This document shows positions 47,783 through 59,500 of a stretch of DNA of 64,000 nt, piece by piece. The first letter of the stretch is position 1. Each line of letters begins with the position of its first letter. Both the position numbers and the translations under genes were made by a program. Origin of the DNA: Acorus gramineus. Its lineage: Eukaryota; Streptophyta; Magnoliopsida; Acorales; Acoraceae. A model generated the notes under the pieces. The model was not told the origin of the DNA, searched no databases, and worked only from the letters and a program-made list of their open reading frames with translations. The stretch is taken from assembly GCA_030737835.1 (NCBI GenBank), contig CM060853.1:6539819-6603818 (forward strand), written 5' to 3'.

Positions 47783-48472
47783 TAGGGGTGCAACTTGGGT
47801 GGGTTGAACCCGACTCAACCCGGTTCATGGGCGGGTTTGGGTTGAGGTTTTTCTCTGCTGGATTTAACCCGACCCGAACTGGGTTCGGGTCGGGTTTGGG
47901 TTGGGGGGTCGGGTTATGCTGGCTCAACCCGAACCCGAATTGGTAAATGCTTTTCTTATATTTTTTCATGGGTGGGTTTGAGTTGAGATTTTTCTCTGCC
48001 GGGTTCAACCTGACCCGAACCCAATTCGGGTCGGGTTTGGGTTGGGGGGTCGGGTTATGCGGGCTCAACCCGAACCCGAATTGGTAAATGTTTTTTTTAT
48101 ATTTTTGTTGAAAAATGATGAAGTTATGTTTAGCTTAATTAAAATTTAGATATGTATTCATAAACTATTTGGATTTTGTAAGTTTTTTTTATGATGAATA
48201 TACATTTAATTAATTAGAGTTTATTATGTTGTTTATTAAATAATTTTTATGATCTTTTAAGTATTAAACCTGAGTCCGACCAGAGCCTAACCCGAGCCCG
48301 AATTCAACCCGAACCCGACCCGAACCAGCGGATTGAGGTCGGGTTCGAGTTTAGGTTGTACCCTTCGGGTTGAGGTCGGGTTCGGGCTCGGGTTCGAGTT
48401 GGACTCTGTGCAATGTGGGTTAAACCCGAACCCGACCCGAACCCGATCCAACCCGTCTGAGTTGCACCCCTG
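47783..48472. mobile_element. GC-rich hAT-like nonautonomous element
   Basis: Ends TAGGGGTGCAACTTGGGTGG and the inverse of CAGGGGTGCAACTCAGACGG are terminal inverted repeats of the CAGGGGTG hAT type. Flanking TACAAAGG (47775-47782) and TTACAAGG (48473-48480) look like an 8-bp target duplication with one slip. The interior contains a 142-bp tandem duplication (starting near 47826 and 47968) built from GGGTTCGGGTCGGGTT units. The open frames seen on both strands here are only the repeat read through. Confidence 0.7.
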
Positions 48473-50279
48473 TTACAAGGAGGAGAAGATTTTTACACCC
48501 ATGTTGTCATGAGCGAGGGGTTAAGGTTTATATCAGAGATGTCAAAGGTTCAACGTGCGTGTGAGAGATTTGAAATCGTGGATTGTGGGCCGAAATATTT
48601 TTAATATTAAGAAAATAAAAAAAAAATATTGCTGACACACATTCTGGTACTTTTTTAGTTATTGTAAAATATTTTTCTAACATGCATACTTAATGTATTA
48701 AATGCATTTTTTTTTTTTTTAGCGTTTTCCTAACCTACTCTGCAAGTGAATGTGCATTTTTTTTTTCTATATAAAATAAGTCTACTTGGGGATGATCTAA
48801 CAACCTCAGATTGACATTTGGTTTCAAAATCATTCTTTGAACTGGTGTGTTGAATGAGTCCTACACTACTTTATAAGATAATTTAGTCACAAGTAGAAAA
48901 TTTGTTGAGGTTGGTGTCTTGGGAATCTTAATGCTTTTGGACATCTTGATTCCCCCATTGTATTTTATGGATTTCTTCGTACTTAGTTAGTTAGGGCTGG
49001 ATTACTTTGGATTGACTAGACCCTGATGAAAGACTTATATTTGTGACAATTAACTGTAAGAAACTGGTACAATCTTATGTGTTGAATATGTCAGGGGTCA
49101 CAACTCACAAGTCGGTCTTCTCTTGAGAGAGAATGAGCAGTTCTGATTGGATCTTTTGTCTTTGATTGGTTGAATCCCATCTCACATGATTTGCAATTGG
49201 AATTACAATAGTCAGGGGCTGGATAAAATGATGTAAGCAATTGTCATGTTCTCACATGCCAGACACATTTGTAAGGTTCTCACATGCCAGACACATTTGA
49301 TGTTCCACCTTTGATTGGATGTATACCATGGACTCCAATGACCCTCTATCATAAATTGTAGTTAATATCCCATCAAAAATTGTAAATATATATTTTGTGT
49401 TGCATTCTTTAGCTTTACAGCTTGTTCTTTATCTAACCAATCTTTCTTCTTCTATTTCAATTCTTTTTTTTTTGACTGATTTTTCTTCTTCTATTTCATC
49501 TCTCTTTCAAATTAACATAACATATGTGGAAAAGAGAAAGAACTGTCACAAAATGGATCACTGGTATCATACAGCTCTCATACCACCCGAGGTTGAGATC
49601 AACCAAGATGTTCTTGTTGAATAATGCTTGACAAGGATAAAAAATAGGCATTGGATGTTTTTAATTTCTTACCCTTGAAAATATTTTTTATTAAACAATT
49701 TTTTTTAGTTCAAATGCCTTCCTCGTTGGGTAAACGTTTGCAGTCACGTTTGGTATGTCATAGCTTCATTGATCGTCAAGGTTTTAACTAACCAACTTGA
49801 ATAAGTATTTTTATGTACTCTAATTCCCATCCATGTTTAAATGAATTGAATGTGCATTATGTCATTCAGCCTTTTTGAAGGAGACAGACTGCACATTTTT
49901 TAGTTCTTGCAATTCTAGTTGCAAATTCCACGTCTCCTGTAGAAAATTATCTTCTATAGCTGAAGAATTTATATTCTACTTGATCTGAGTTCCTACTACT
50001 CAATTTATTATAAATAAATGAAAAAACTAATAATGGCCCATTCTTTGGTTGATTAACTAATTTCATAATAGAAAGCTTATTGTAATTTATGGACCTACAT
50101 ACATAATCGAAGATCGTATTTTTAAGGCAGGTTGTATATATACTGGCAAAAGATTCCATCCATATTATTTCATTTTAAATATATACGAGCACAACTACAT
50201 TAGGTTATTTCATTCTATTGTGCTATGTACATACATATGAATATGATGTAACACACATGAATATGATGTAACTTTTAAG
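48473..50279. other. Intergenic, no gene recognised
   Basis: AT-rich sequence. A 28-bp tandem repeat with core GTTCTCACATGCCAGACACA occurs twice at 49248-49299. Nothing else structured was seen, and the ORF at 49397 has no family features. Confidence 0.5.
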
Positions 50280-50470
50280 GTCTAGTTTGGGTACCAAGAG
50301 CCCCGGCGGTGGCGGGTATCGTGTGCTAGTGTTAGGAACACCCCCCCCTCCAGACGTGAGGTCCTTGGGCAAGCGGTAGCCTGATGTCCTGTACCCTAGT
50401 ATCGCCTGCAAACAAACGGGTCGCGGCAATCTGAGATCACGTGCTCGAGACCCAAACATCTGAAACACCG
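50280..50470. repeat. GC-rich short element with GTTTGGGT/ACCCAAAC ends
   Basis: GTTTGGGTACC at about 50286 and GAGACCCAAAC at about 50448 are inverted, bounding a GC-rich block (CCCCGGCGGTGGCGGGTATC and related) in otherwise AT-rich DNA. It is probably a small transposon remnant. Confidence 0.35.
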
Positions 50471-50651
50471 GGGGGAAGAGGAACTGCCAGACTGGTAGTT
50501 GCCTCTTCTACACCGAATCTTCTGCCATCCCTCCCCCAGCACCACTCGCTCCCCCGCGCCTCCTTGCCCCCTTCTCCTTACTCTAGCTCCGGCGGACCAT
50601 TGCTCTTCTCGTGTTCAACATTGGAATTATTATATTACCGACATAATAGTG

Positions 50652-50790
50652 AATGGCTGTGGCGATGGAATGTTGGTATGAATAGAGCTTTGTTATGTAA
50701 ATGGCTGTGGCGATGGAATGTTGGTATGAATAGAGCTTTGTTATGTAAATGGCTATGGCGATGGAATGTTGGTAAACATTTGTTATGGCG
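50652..50790. repeat. 48-bp tandem repeat, about 2.5 units
   Basis: Units start AATGGCTGTGGCGATGG at 50652 and 50700, and AATGGCTATGGCGATGG at 50748; the first two are almost identical. The 48-base period is a multiple of three, so one plus-strand frame reads a 16-residue repeat (WLWRWNVGMNRALLCK). I see no evidence that it is a gene. Confidence 0.85.
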
Positions 50791-51079
50791 GATGGTGGTC
50801 CTTGGAGGAGTGGGGAGCTTTAATGGGGACAAGGCAGGTTCCCTTGGTCCAATTGCAGAACCTGCCTGATTTGGAGGGGGATACTTTCGCTTGCTCAAGA
50901 GTTTGGGGAGACAACCCAAACTTTGATAGGGATTTATATGGGATTACTCATGTTTACAGAGATGTATACGTCTTTAACCCTAATCAAAATGTATACTTTA
51001 CCTTATCAAAACAAAAAGGTAAGGGATTTTTAGTTTTAAATCTTTGTAAACACGTCTATTTAGGTATCAGTTCGTCCCC

Positions 51080-52210
51080 TCGTCATATTTATTTTTAAGT
51101 CCCAAAATTCAATCGCCTATTTGATTTTTAGTCCGTCTGTCAAACATATGTCAATACATCGTTAGTTTGTGAAATGTGATTTTATTTTTAAATCCTTGTA
51201 AACTATGTTATTTAGTTATCGGTCCCTCTCTTCTTCATATTTCATTTTAAGTCTCCAATTTCAAACTTTTTTTTTATTAGTCTCTAAAAAAAATGCTTAT
51301 ATGATTTTGTAAGTATTTTGATAATTGAAACTTGTATACAAAATGTTTGGTGAAATATCTAAATAAATATATATTTTAGTATTTTGATATTGATTGTCTA
51401 GTTCAGCATATCTTCAACTTCTATCATTTTATATTTTAAATCAATTATGGTGTGCAGTGGTGTAGCCAAGATACTATAACAGTAAGAGAAAATCTCAGAC
51501 CTTTCATGAATGAGATTTTAAATATAAATAAAAACTAAAATAATAGTAGTTTAAATGTTAAATAAATAAATATATAATATAAATAGATTCAGCTAAAATC
51601 ACTAATCTCTAAATAAATAAAAGTTTAGAGCCAAGCAAAATAAATTTTTCATTTGTATTTAAAGTTTTAAATTAAAATTCTAAACACACTCAAAATATCT
51701 AATTTAATATTTCACAATTTTCAACAAAAAAAAAATCATTTACAAAATTCAATAATGAAAAATCCTTAAAATTTGTTTATATAATCATTCTTCTTCTGCT
51801 TATGTAATCAATTCTAATTAGACAGTTAAGACTATAAATAAATAAAATATCGGATTGGGTTCATATGCATTGAATAATACAAAAATTGTCACTGAATATC
51901 TAACAATTCAAATGCATTTTTGGATTTAGATATTTCACCAAAAATTTTGTATGCAAGTTACAAATATCAAAATACTTACAAAATGATATAGACATTTTGT
52001 TCATGGACTAATAAGAAAAAAATGTTTGAAGTTGAGGACTTAAAATAAAATATGAAAAAATGATGGTTTGATAACTAAATAACATAGTTTACATGGACTT
52101 AAAAATAAAATCACATTTAAAAAATTAATGGTGTATGGACGGACATTTAGTGGAGCGGCTAAAAACTAAATATGCGGTTGAATTTGGGGACTTAAAAAGA
52201 AATGTGAAGA
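51080..52210. mobile_element. Large inverted-repeat (foldback) element, about 1.1 kb
   Basis: The left arm (about 51080-51370) and right arm (about 51924-52210) are inverted copies of roughly 290 bp. Matching segments include CATATTTATTTTTAAGTCCC, AATGTGATTTTATTTTTAA, AAACTATGTTATTTAGTTAT, TTTTGTAAGTATTTTGATA and GGTGAAATATCTAAAT with their inverses. The spacer (about 550 bp) is AT-rich and contains the GCAGTGGTGTAGCCAAGATA phrase. Transcribed, it would form a long dsRNA hairpin. No coding capacity. Confidence 0.75.
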
Positions 52211-53562
52211 AAGGAGAGAACGCTCCATGTAAAAAAAAATAAAATAAATAAAAATCTGGATGAAAGTCCATTGATAATCACCGTCTGATCTGTGGACTCT
52301 ACCGTTGATTTCGAAGGGCGGGAAAAGTTCTTTTTTTTTTTCAGGAGTCCGAGACGGACGAAATATGGTTGAGCGACTCAAAATGAAACCGACACTAAAT
52401 CCCTCGATCCGATTGAGGCCGACCCAAATATTCGCACAAAAACGAATCCCCCAATCGAAACCCCAAACAAAAAAATGGTTTCCGATCAATTGCGATCGGT
52501 TCTCAGCATATCCCAACCAAAGATTTCGATTTTCTCGAATTCCAGTTACGGAAAGCATATCACTCACACAAACCCAATTCGCCCAATTTTTTTTTTTTTT
52601 TAGGGTTTTGTTTGTCCCCAATTAAAAAAAAAACCTAGAAAGGGACCTCCTTTTCATAAAGAAATGGTGAGGGGCGGTCCAAGTGAGACGGATATCCCGA
52701 CAGGCGGTGAATCCGATATAAAAAAAGGATATCCTGAACCCTAGAAATCCCAAATTCGCTGCCTTCTTGAACTGGTTTTGGACTCTTCTACTTGTACTCA
52801 AATGGAATCTCGGCTGCTTAAATGCCATGGATGGGACCCCAGCGTTTGTTGTGGAAGAGCGGCCTCGACGGAGACGAGGAGTCCATTTGTTTCTCCACAT
52901 TTGGATTTGGATCCACTTCAGAAAGCGAGGTGCTTTTTTTTTTTCTTTCTGAAGTTTGATCTACTTATGTTTGAATTTTGAATATATGAACTCGACGTGT
53001 TTGATCCAATGCATGTGTGAGATTCTCACCTCTCCGAACTCCGTAATGTTTTTGGGCTCATTGTTGGGTAATAGAGATCCTTCCATCTTGAGTTTCTAAT
53101 GCTGATTCATGTGTTGTTCACGCGTGCTTTTATATGCGATTGCCCATTTGGAATCTGTTTGTGCATTAGTTTTCAAATTATCGGATTAGAACTTTCATTC
53201 TTAGTACTAGATTTTATATTTATGTGTTGAAACTCAACAAAACAGCTTTTATGAAAAAGTTGTTTTTGAAAATTGGGTTCAAACGGGACAAGTTCTTTAT
53301 TGTTGTCATTTGTGGCTACCACTACGATTCCGGCTTCATGATTCCAATTAGAAATTGAAAACTAAGCTCTTCTAGTTGCTTGGATTCCTTGAACCATGGT
53401 ATCTCTGTCGATTAGAATTGAATTCATAATGCACGTAGTAGCACAATCTTGTATGTGTATGGGCTGTGCTATGTGATTCAGTCATATAGAAAAACAGCAC
53501 CCTCTCAGTTATTTAGCTATTTTTGACAGGTTTCGCTTTGAAGATTATTCATTGGTGGGGAT
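52211..53562 (+). promoter_or_regulatory. Promoter and leader of the multidomain megaenzyme gene
   Basis: A GC-richer block at about 52750-52930 could be an untranslated first exon with an upstream ATG (52802, an open frame of about 45 codons). TTTTGACAG (ending at 53529) is a good acceptor for the exon that contains the start codon. An in-frame stop between this acceptor and the ATG at 53563 fixes the translation start. Leader structure is inferred only. Confidence 0.4.
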
Positions 53563-56500
53563 ATGGACACGAAAATATCCTTGGAAGATCAATTTTCCAA
53601 GCTGCATCCATGTTTTCCAGCCAACACGAGAATCGGTATAGTTGGAGCTGGGCCAAGTGGATTATCAGCTGCCTATGCCTTGGCTAAGCTCGGTTACTGC
53701 AATGTAACCGTCTTGGAGAAATGTAAAAATGTGTCGGGCATGTGTGAATCATACGAAATTGAGGGTGAGAGGATTGCTAACTGTTTTTTTTTTTTGATAT
53801 GTCATATCTAGCTCAGGTTCTTCTGTAACTTTATCTGATCATACGATTTTTTTACATATTTTGTTCTATAGGAAAGGTATACGATCTTGGGGGTCAAGTT
53901 CTTGCTGCTAACAGTGCTCCTGTCATCTTTCAATTGGCAAAGGAGATGGGGTCTGAACTCGTAGAGATGGACTCACACAAGCTTGCTGTTATCGACAGTC
54001 ACACAGGAAAATATGAGGACCTCGATGTGGCAAACGATTACATCTCTATTTTATCACTGACATTGAAACTCCAGGTCTGTTTCTGTTGTAACTGTTTCAT
54101 TTTTAGTACTATCTTTGATGAGTTTTCTTTGGAGATCCGTGTTGGTCATGTTGGTTACCAATTTTTTTTCTTGTTTTTAAAATATAGGATGAGGCTAAGG
54201 CCTCTGGTCGAATTGGAGTCCATGCCGTTAGTGACATTGCTTCCAACCTGACCCCTGATTTCCTTAAGCGCAATGGGATTAAATTCGTTCCAAAATCAGT
54301 GGCATATGGATACACTGCTTCTGGGTGGGGTTTCGTTCAAGACATGCCATATGCATACATTCAGGAATTTGCTCGCACTTCCATGGCTGGAAAAATAAGA
54401 CGCTTCGAGGGAGGGTACATGAGCATGTGGCAAAAACTGTGCCAATCTCTGCCATTCGAAGTGCTTTGTAACACAGAGGTTTTGTCAATCGAGCGCAGTT
54501 CATTGAGTGCCCATGTAAATATCAGGAGTGCTGATGGAGAAAACAAAATGCTGGAGTTTGATAAGATTATCGTCTCCGGTGCTTTTCCCTTCAAGAATGG
54601 AAGAACATATAGATCGTCATCAGCTTCAAAAGGTGAAACTGTCGTCTAAGCATCACATGGGTTTTTATTAATCCTTCTGATATGTCTTGAATAAGAAAAT
54701 TTGATGCCTTTTGCATGTGCAGATATCGAATCCATGGTGATGGAGTTGAGTGAGATTGAAAAGGAGTTGTTCAGTAAAGTAGAGACTATAGATTACTACA
54801 CAACTGTCCTGAAGATCAAAGGACTTGAGCATATGTCCATGGGTTTTTATTATTTTGGGGAGTTCATGGAGGACCCATCGACCATTGGGCATCCAGTGGC
54901 AATGCAAAGATTCTTTGCTGATTCCAACATTTTCCTATTCTGGTCTTATGGAAACGCATCAGACATCAAGGGTCCAACAGTGACAAAACTTGCTACTGAA
55001 GTGGTGAAAAACATGGGAGGCGAAGTGGAAGATGTGATTTTACAAAGAAGATTCAAATATTTCCCGCATGTGAGCAGTGAAGGTACACTAACATATAACT
55101 CAAACTTTTCTCGTTATCTTCAATTCTGTTTCAGCTAGTTGATCAATCACTTCAAATACAGACATGCAGGGTGGTTTCTATGCCAAGTTGGAGGATGAAC
55201 TTCAAGGCCTGCAAAATACCTATTACGTTGGTGGGCTCATGGCGTTTGAGCTTACCGAGCGAAATTCATCATACGCAATGGCTATGGTCTGCAAACACTT
55301 CGCAAATGATAATTCATTGCACTCTTATCCATATGTCAAGGTAATATAACTTGATATTTTGATAGCCTTAGTATTTTAATGGTGTTAGAAGACATGACAT
55401 CATGCTTATCCTGAAACACATTCCTCTGCAGAGACTGTTTCCATTGCTTTCAAATCACGAGCCCCCCACCCCTCAAGAACTCGATGAGTTCCCTGGAATT
55501 CAATTTCCGGATTTGAATTCACTTGATGGCTACTTGAAGTTCTGGGGGACTCATCCATTCACTGAGAACAGAACACTTTATACTTGGCTCAACGACGAGG
55601 GAGGAGTCGCCACCCAGCGAACCTACCGTGAGCTACATAACAATGCAACTCTGATCGCGCACAAGCTTTTGACGAACAACAAACCGGTCATCAAGCCTGG
55701 CGACAGGGTTCTCTTGGTCCATCTCCCCGGTCTGGACTTTGTCGATGCCTTCTTCGGGTGTCTAAGAGCTCGTGTTCTACCCGTTCCACTTATTCCCCCC
55801 GATCCCCTTCAAAGTGGCGGACAAGCACTTCTCAAGATCGAAAATGTATCTAAATCGTGCGGTGCAGTTGCGATTCTATCCACATCATTCTATCATTCTG
55901 CTGTTCGGGCAGGCTTTGTGAGGAATATCATATCACTATCGAAAAGCAACGGGAAGTCCTCTGCGCGATGGCCTGACCTTCCATGGATCCACACGGATGG
56001 GCTGATTAAGAACTCTAGAAAGGCATCCACTGAATCATCGGAGGATGTCATAGACCACTCAGAGCCCCAGCCGTCGGATCTATGTTTCCTGCAATTCACT
56101 TCTGGTTCGACCGGAGAGGCGAAGGGCGTGATGATCACTCATGGAGGTCTCATTCACAACGTGAAGCTGATGCGGAGGAGATACAAAAGCACGTCGAGGA
56201 CCGTGCTGGTCAGCTGGCTCCCTCAGTACCACGATATGGGCCTCATCGGCGGACTCTTCACTGCATTGGTCAGTGGGGGAACCGCCGTCCTCTTCTCCCC
56301 GATGACGTTCATCAAAAATCCGCTTTTATGGCTCCAAACCATGTCTAGTTACCGTGCCACTCACAGCGCAGGGCCTAACTTCGCATTTGAACTCGTGATC
56401 AGGAGACTCGAGTCTGGGAAACAGAACACCCAATGCTTCGATCTCTCATCCATGGCGTTCCTCATGGTCGCTGCCGAACCGGTGAGGCAGAAGACACTCA

Positions 56501-59500
56501 AGAAATTTGTTGAACTCTGCCACCCATTCGGCCTCTCTCAGATGGTGATGGCTCCCGGTTACGGTTTGGCTGAGAATTGCGTGTTTGTGAGTTGCGCGTA
56601 TGGAGAAGGCAAGCCTATCTTGATAGACTGGCAAGGCAGGGTCTGCTGTGGTTACATCAATCGAAATAGTCCCGATGTCGATGTGAGAATCGTTGACCCA
56701 GAAACTGGCATCGAACACGAAGAGCATGGGAAGGAAGGGGAGGTGTGGATCAGCTGTATGAGTTCTGGTGTTGGGTACTGGGGAAAGCATGAGCTGAGCC
56801 AGATAACATTCCACAATGAGCTTCAGACATGTCCGGGGACGAAGTTCACAAGGACAGGGGATCTCGGGCGGATCATCGATGGGAATCTCTTCATCACTGG
56901 CAGAATCAAGGACCTGATCATTGTCGCTGGAAGGAACATATACTCCGCCGATGTTGAGAAGACTGTCGAGACCTCCTCTGACATCTTACGCCCGGGGTGT
57001 TGCGCTGTCATAGGTGTTCCTGAAGAGATCTTGTCAAGCAAAGGCATTTTGGTTCCTGAAACTACTGATCAGGTTGGTCTGGTTGTGATCGCCGAAGTTC
57101 GAGAGGACAAAAGAGTCGATAAGGAGGTCGTCGAGAAGATTCAGGCGAGCGTCGCTGAAGAGCACGGAGTCCCTGTCGCGTCTGTGAGGCTGATCAAGCC
57201 CAGGACCATTTGCAAAACCACATCGGGGAAGATAAGGAGGTTCGAGTGTCTGAAGCAGTTCATGGAAGGGACGCTGAGCCTGGCTTCCGAACCCGTCTCC
57301 GTGAAGAGACCTCCCCTGTGTCGGTCTTTCTCGACGGGTACTTGTACCGAAGGAAGAACTCCCCGTCAGCTTGGCAAGAAACCGCCTCTGCCTCAGCGCT
57401 TTGAATTTGGCATGAACGAAATCATCGGGTTCTTGAAAGAGCTGGTTTCGGAGCAAACCGGGATTTCGATCGACAAGATAACCGAGACTGAGAGCCTGGT
57501 TTCTTATGGGATCGACTCGCTCGGTGTGGTTCGAGTCTCGCAGAAGCTCTCTGACTTTCTTGGCGTTCCAATCGGTGCGATGGACATTTTCACAGCGACG
57601 TGCATCGAGGACTTGGCGAGCTTCTCGGAGGGCCTAGTTATGAAGTCTAAACCTCAGTCTGTGATGGACACATTGCTTGGCATGGATCATGAGCCAGAAT
57701 TGCGCCAACCCGATATCAAGGTCACGAAATTCAGGCAATTTGGTATTGGTTTTCTCCAGATTTTTGCCCTCATTTATGCTTCCGCAATTCTTCTTCTCCC
57801 CGCCTATATCTCCGCCTCTGCTTTCAAGAACATGTGCTTCGGCGGGAACTCGCATTTGAATTATCTGGTTCCATTGTTCTTAGCTCCTCTTGCTTGGATC
57901 CTTCAAATTTCACTCGCCTGCATTTCGATATCCCTCTTCGGAAACTCCTTCCTGCAAGGGAATTACGTGCTGATCCCCGAAGCCTCAATCTGTTCGATCG
58001 ATTTTGTGAAATGGTGGGCTCTTTACAAGGTTCAAGAGGTCGCGGGTAAGGTGTTCGCCGTTCATCTGAGAGGGACGGTGTTCCTCAATTACTGGTTCGA
58101 GATGCTAGGCGCACGGATTGGTTCGTCTGTCATCATCGACACGATCGATATCACCGACCCGTCTCTTGTTTCGATTGGAGATGGAGCGGTGATTGCAGAG
58201 GGAGCGCTTGTTCAAGGCCATGAAGTCAAGGATGGGATGATTCGTTTCCGACCGGTGAAGATCGGCCGGAAGTCCTCAGTTGGTCCTTACGCTGTGATTC
58301 AGAATGGAAGCATTGTTGGGGAGGAGTCTCAGGTCCTTCCTTTGCAGAAGACTGAAGGAGGAAAGCCGGTTTATGCATCAAAGAGGCCTACAAAACTTGA
58401 TAAGGTACTGTTTGAAACCAATTTTCAAAAACAACTTTTTCATAAAGACCATAATATGATCCCGTGTTAAGCATCCATGGCTGAATGGTTAACTGAAAAC
58501 TAATTCCAAAAGCTGAAGTTTTAAAATTCCCATTTGGAACTGATAACTGAAAACTAATTTTGCAGATGCATAATCAATTTTTCACAATTGGTTTTAAAAA
58601 GGGTCAATGTTTGGAAACTAGTTTGAAAAAAAAAAAAACACTTCACTTAGAACTACTTTTAAAAATAGCTTTCAAGGATTTTGTATTTGTTTGAACCGAA
58701 ATACTATTTTTATTAAATAAAAGTTGTTTTAGTTCCGTTCAAAAGTTTGGATCGTTTTGGGCGTTTGTAAATAAACTTGGGTAAAAGTATGATTCTTGCA
58801 AAAACAGAATTCCAAAAGCTGTTCAATCGCGTTTTCATGGTAGTGTGAAATAGCTTCTAATTAGTAATTGTGCTTCTCATGCAATCGCAAACATAACATC
58901 AAAAGATGAAGTTTTGCTCACTTTCATACCTATTTTGCACAAAAAAAAACATGCAGGAAGAAATCACAGAGAGATCTCAAGAAAAACACTTGCCTCTTCA
59001 TCAATTCATGGCCATCTACACAGTTGGTCTTCTCAGCTCTCTATCTGCTGCCATCCCTTACTTCCTCTACATCTCGTTCACCAAAACCTCCCCACACCCA
59101 CAACACTTCGCCTTCCTCTGCCTTGCCGGCGCTTTCCACTGGTTCCCATCCGTGATCGCTGCATATGCCGCCATGTTCGTCGAGCTTCCTATAAGCCCAT
59201 CAACCTTCGCATTCTACGTCGCCACCGCGTACCTCATCCACGGCGTCCTCCTCTGCAGCCTCACTGCCGTAGTCACTCGCACAGTCTCTGTGAAACAGAA
59301 ATGCCTTCGCCACCGCCTGATCACTGCCTGCCACGTCCGGTTCGCCAAGCTCCTCTCAGGCACCGAGGCGTTATGCGTGTATCTTCGCCTCCTGGGCGTG
59401 GAGATCGGTCAGCATTGCTCGATCAGGGCGATCAACCCCGTGGTTGACCCGGGGCTGGTCTCGATTGGTGATGGCGTGCATCTGGGTGACTTCAGCCGGA

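Noticed and set aside
47748..48068. Open frames on both strands in the GC-rich hAT-like element
   Set aside because: They are translations of the GGGTTCGGGTCGGGTT repeat with no independent coding signal.
58560..58640. Alternative acceptor TTTTGCAG at about 58565 for the last exon of the megaenzyme
   Set aside because: It would add low-complexity residues from transposon-like sequence; the acceptor at 58956 joins directly in frame to the conserved module.
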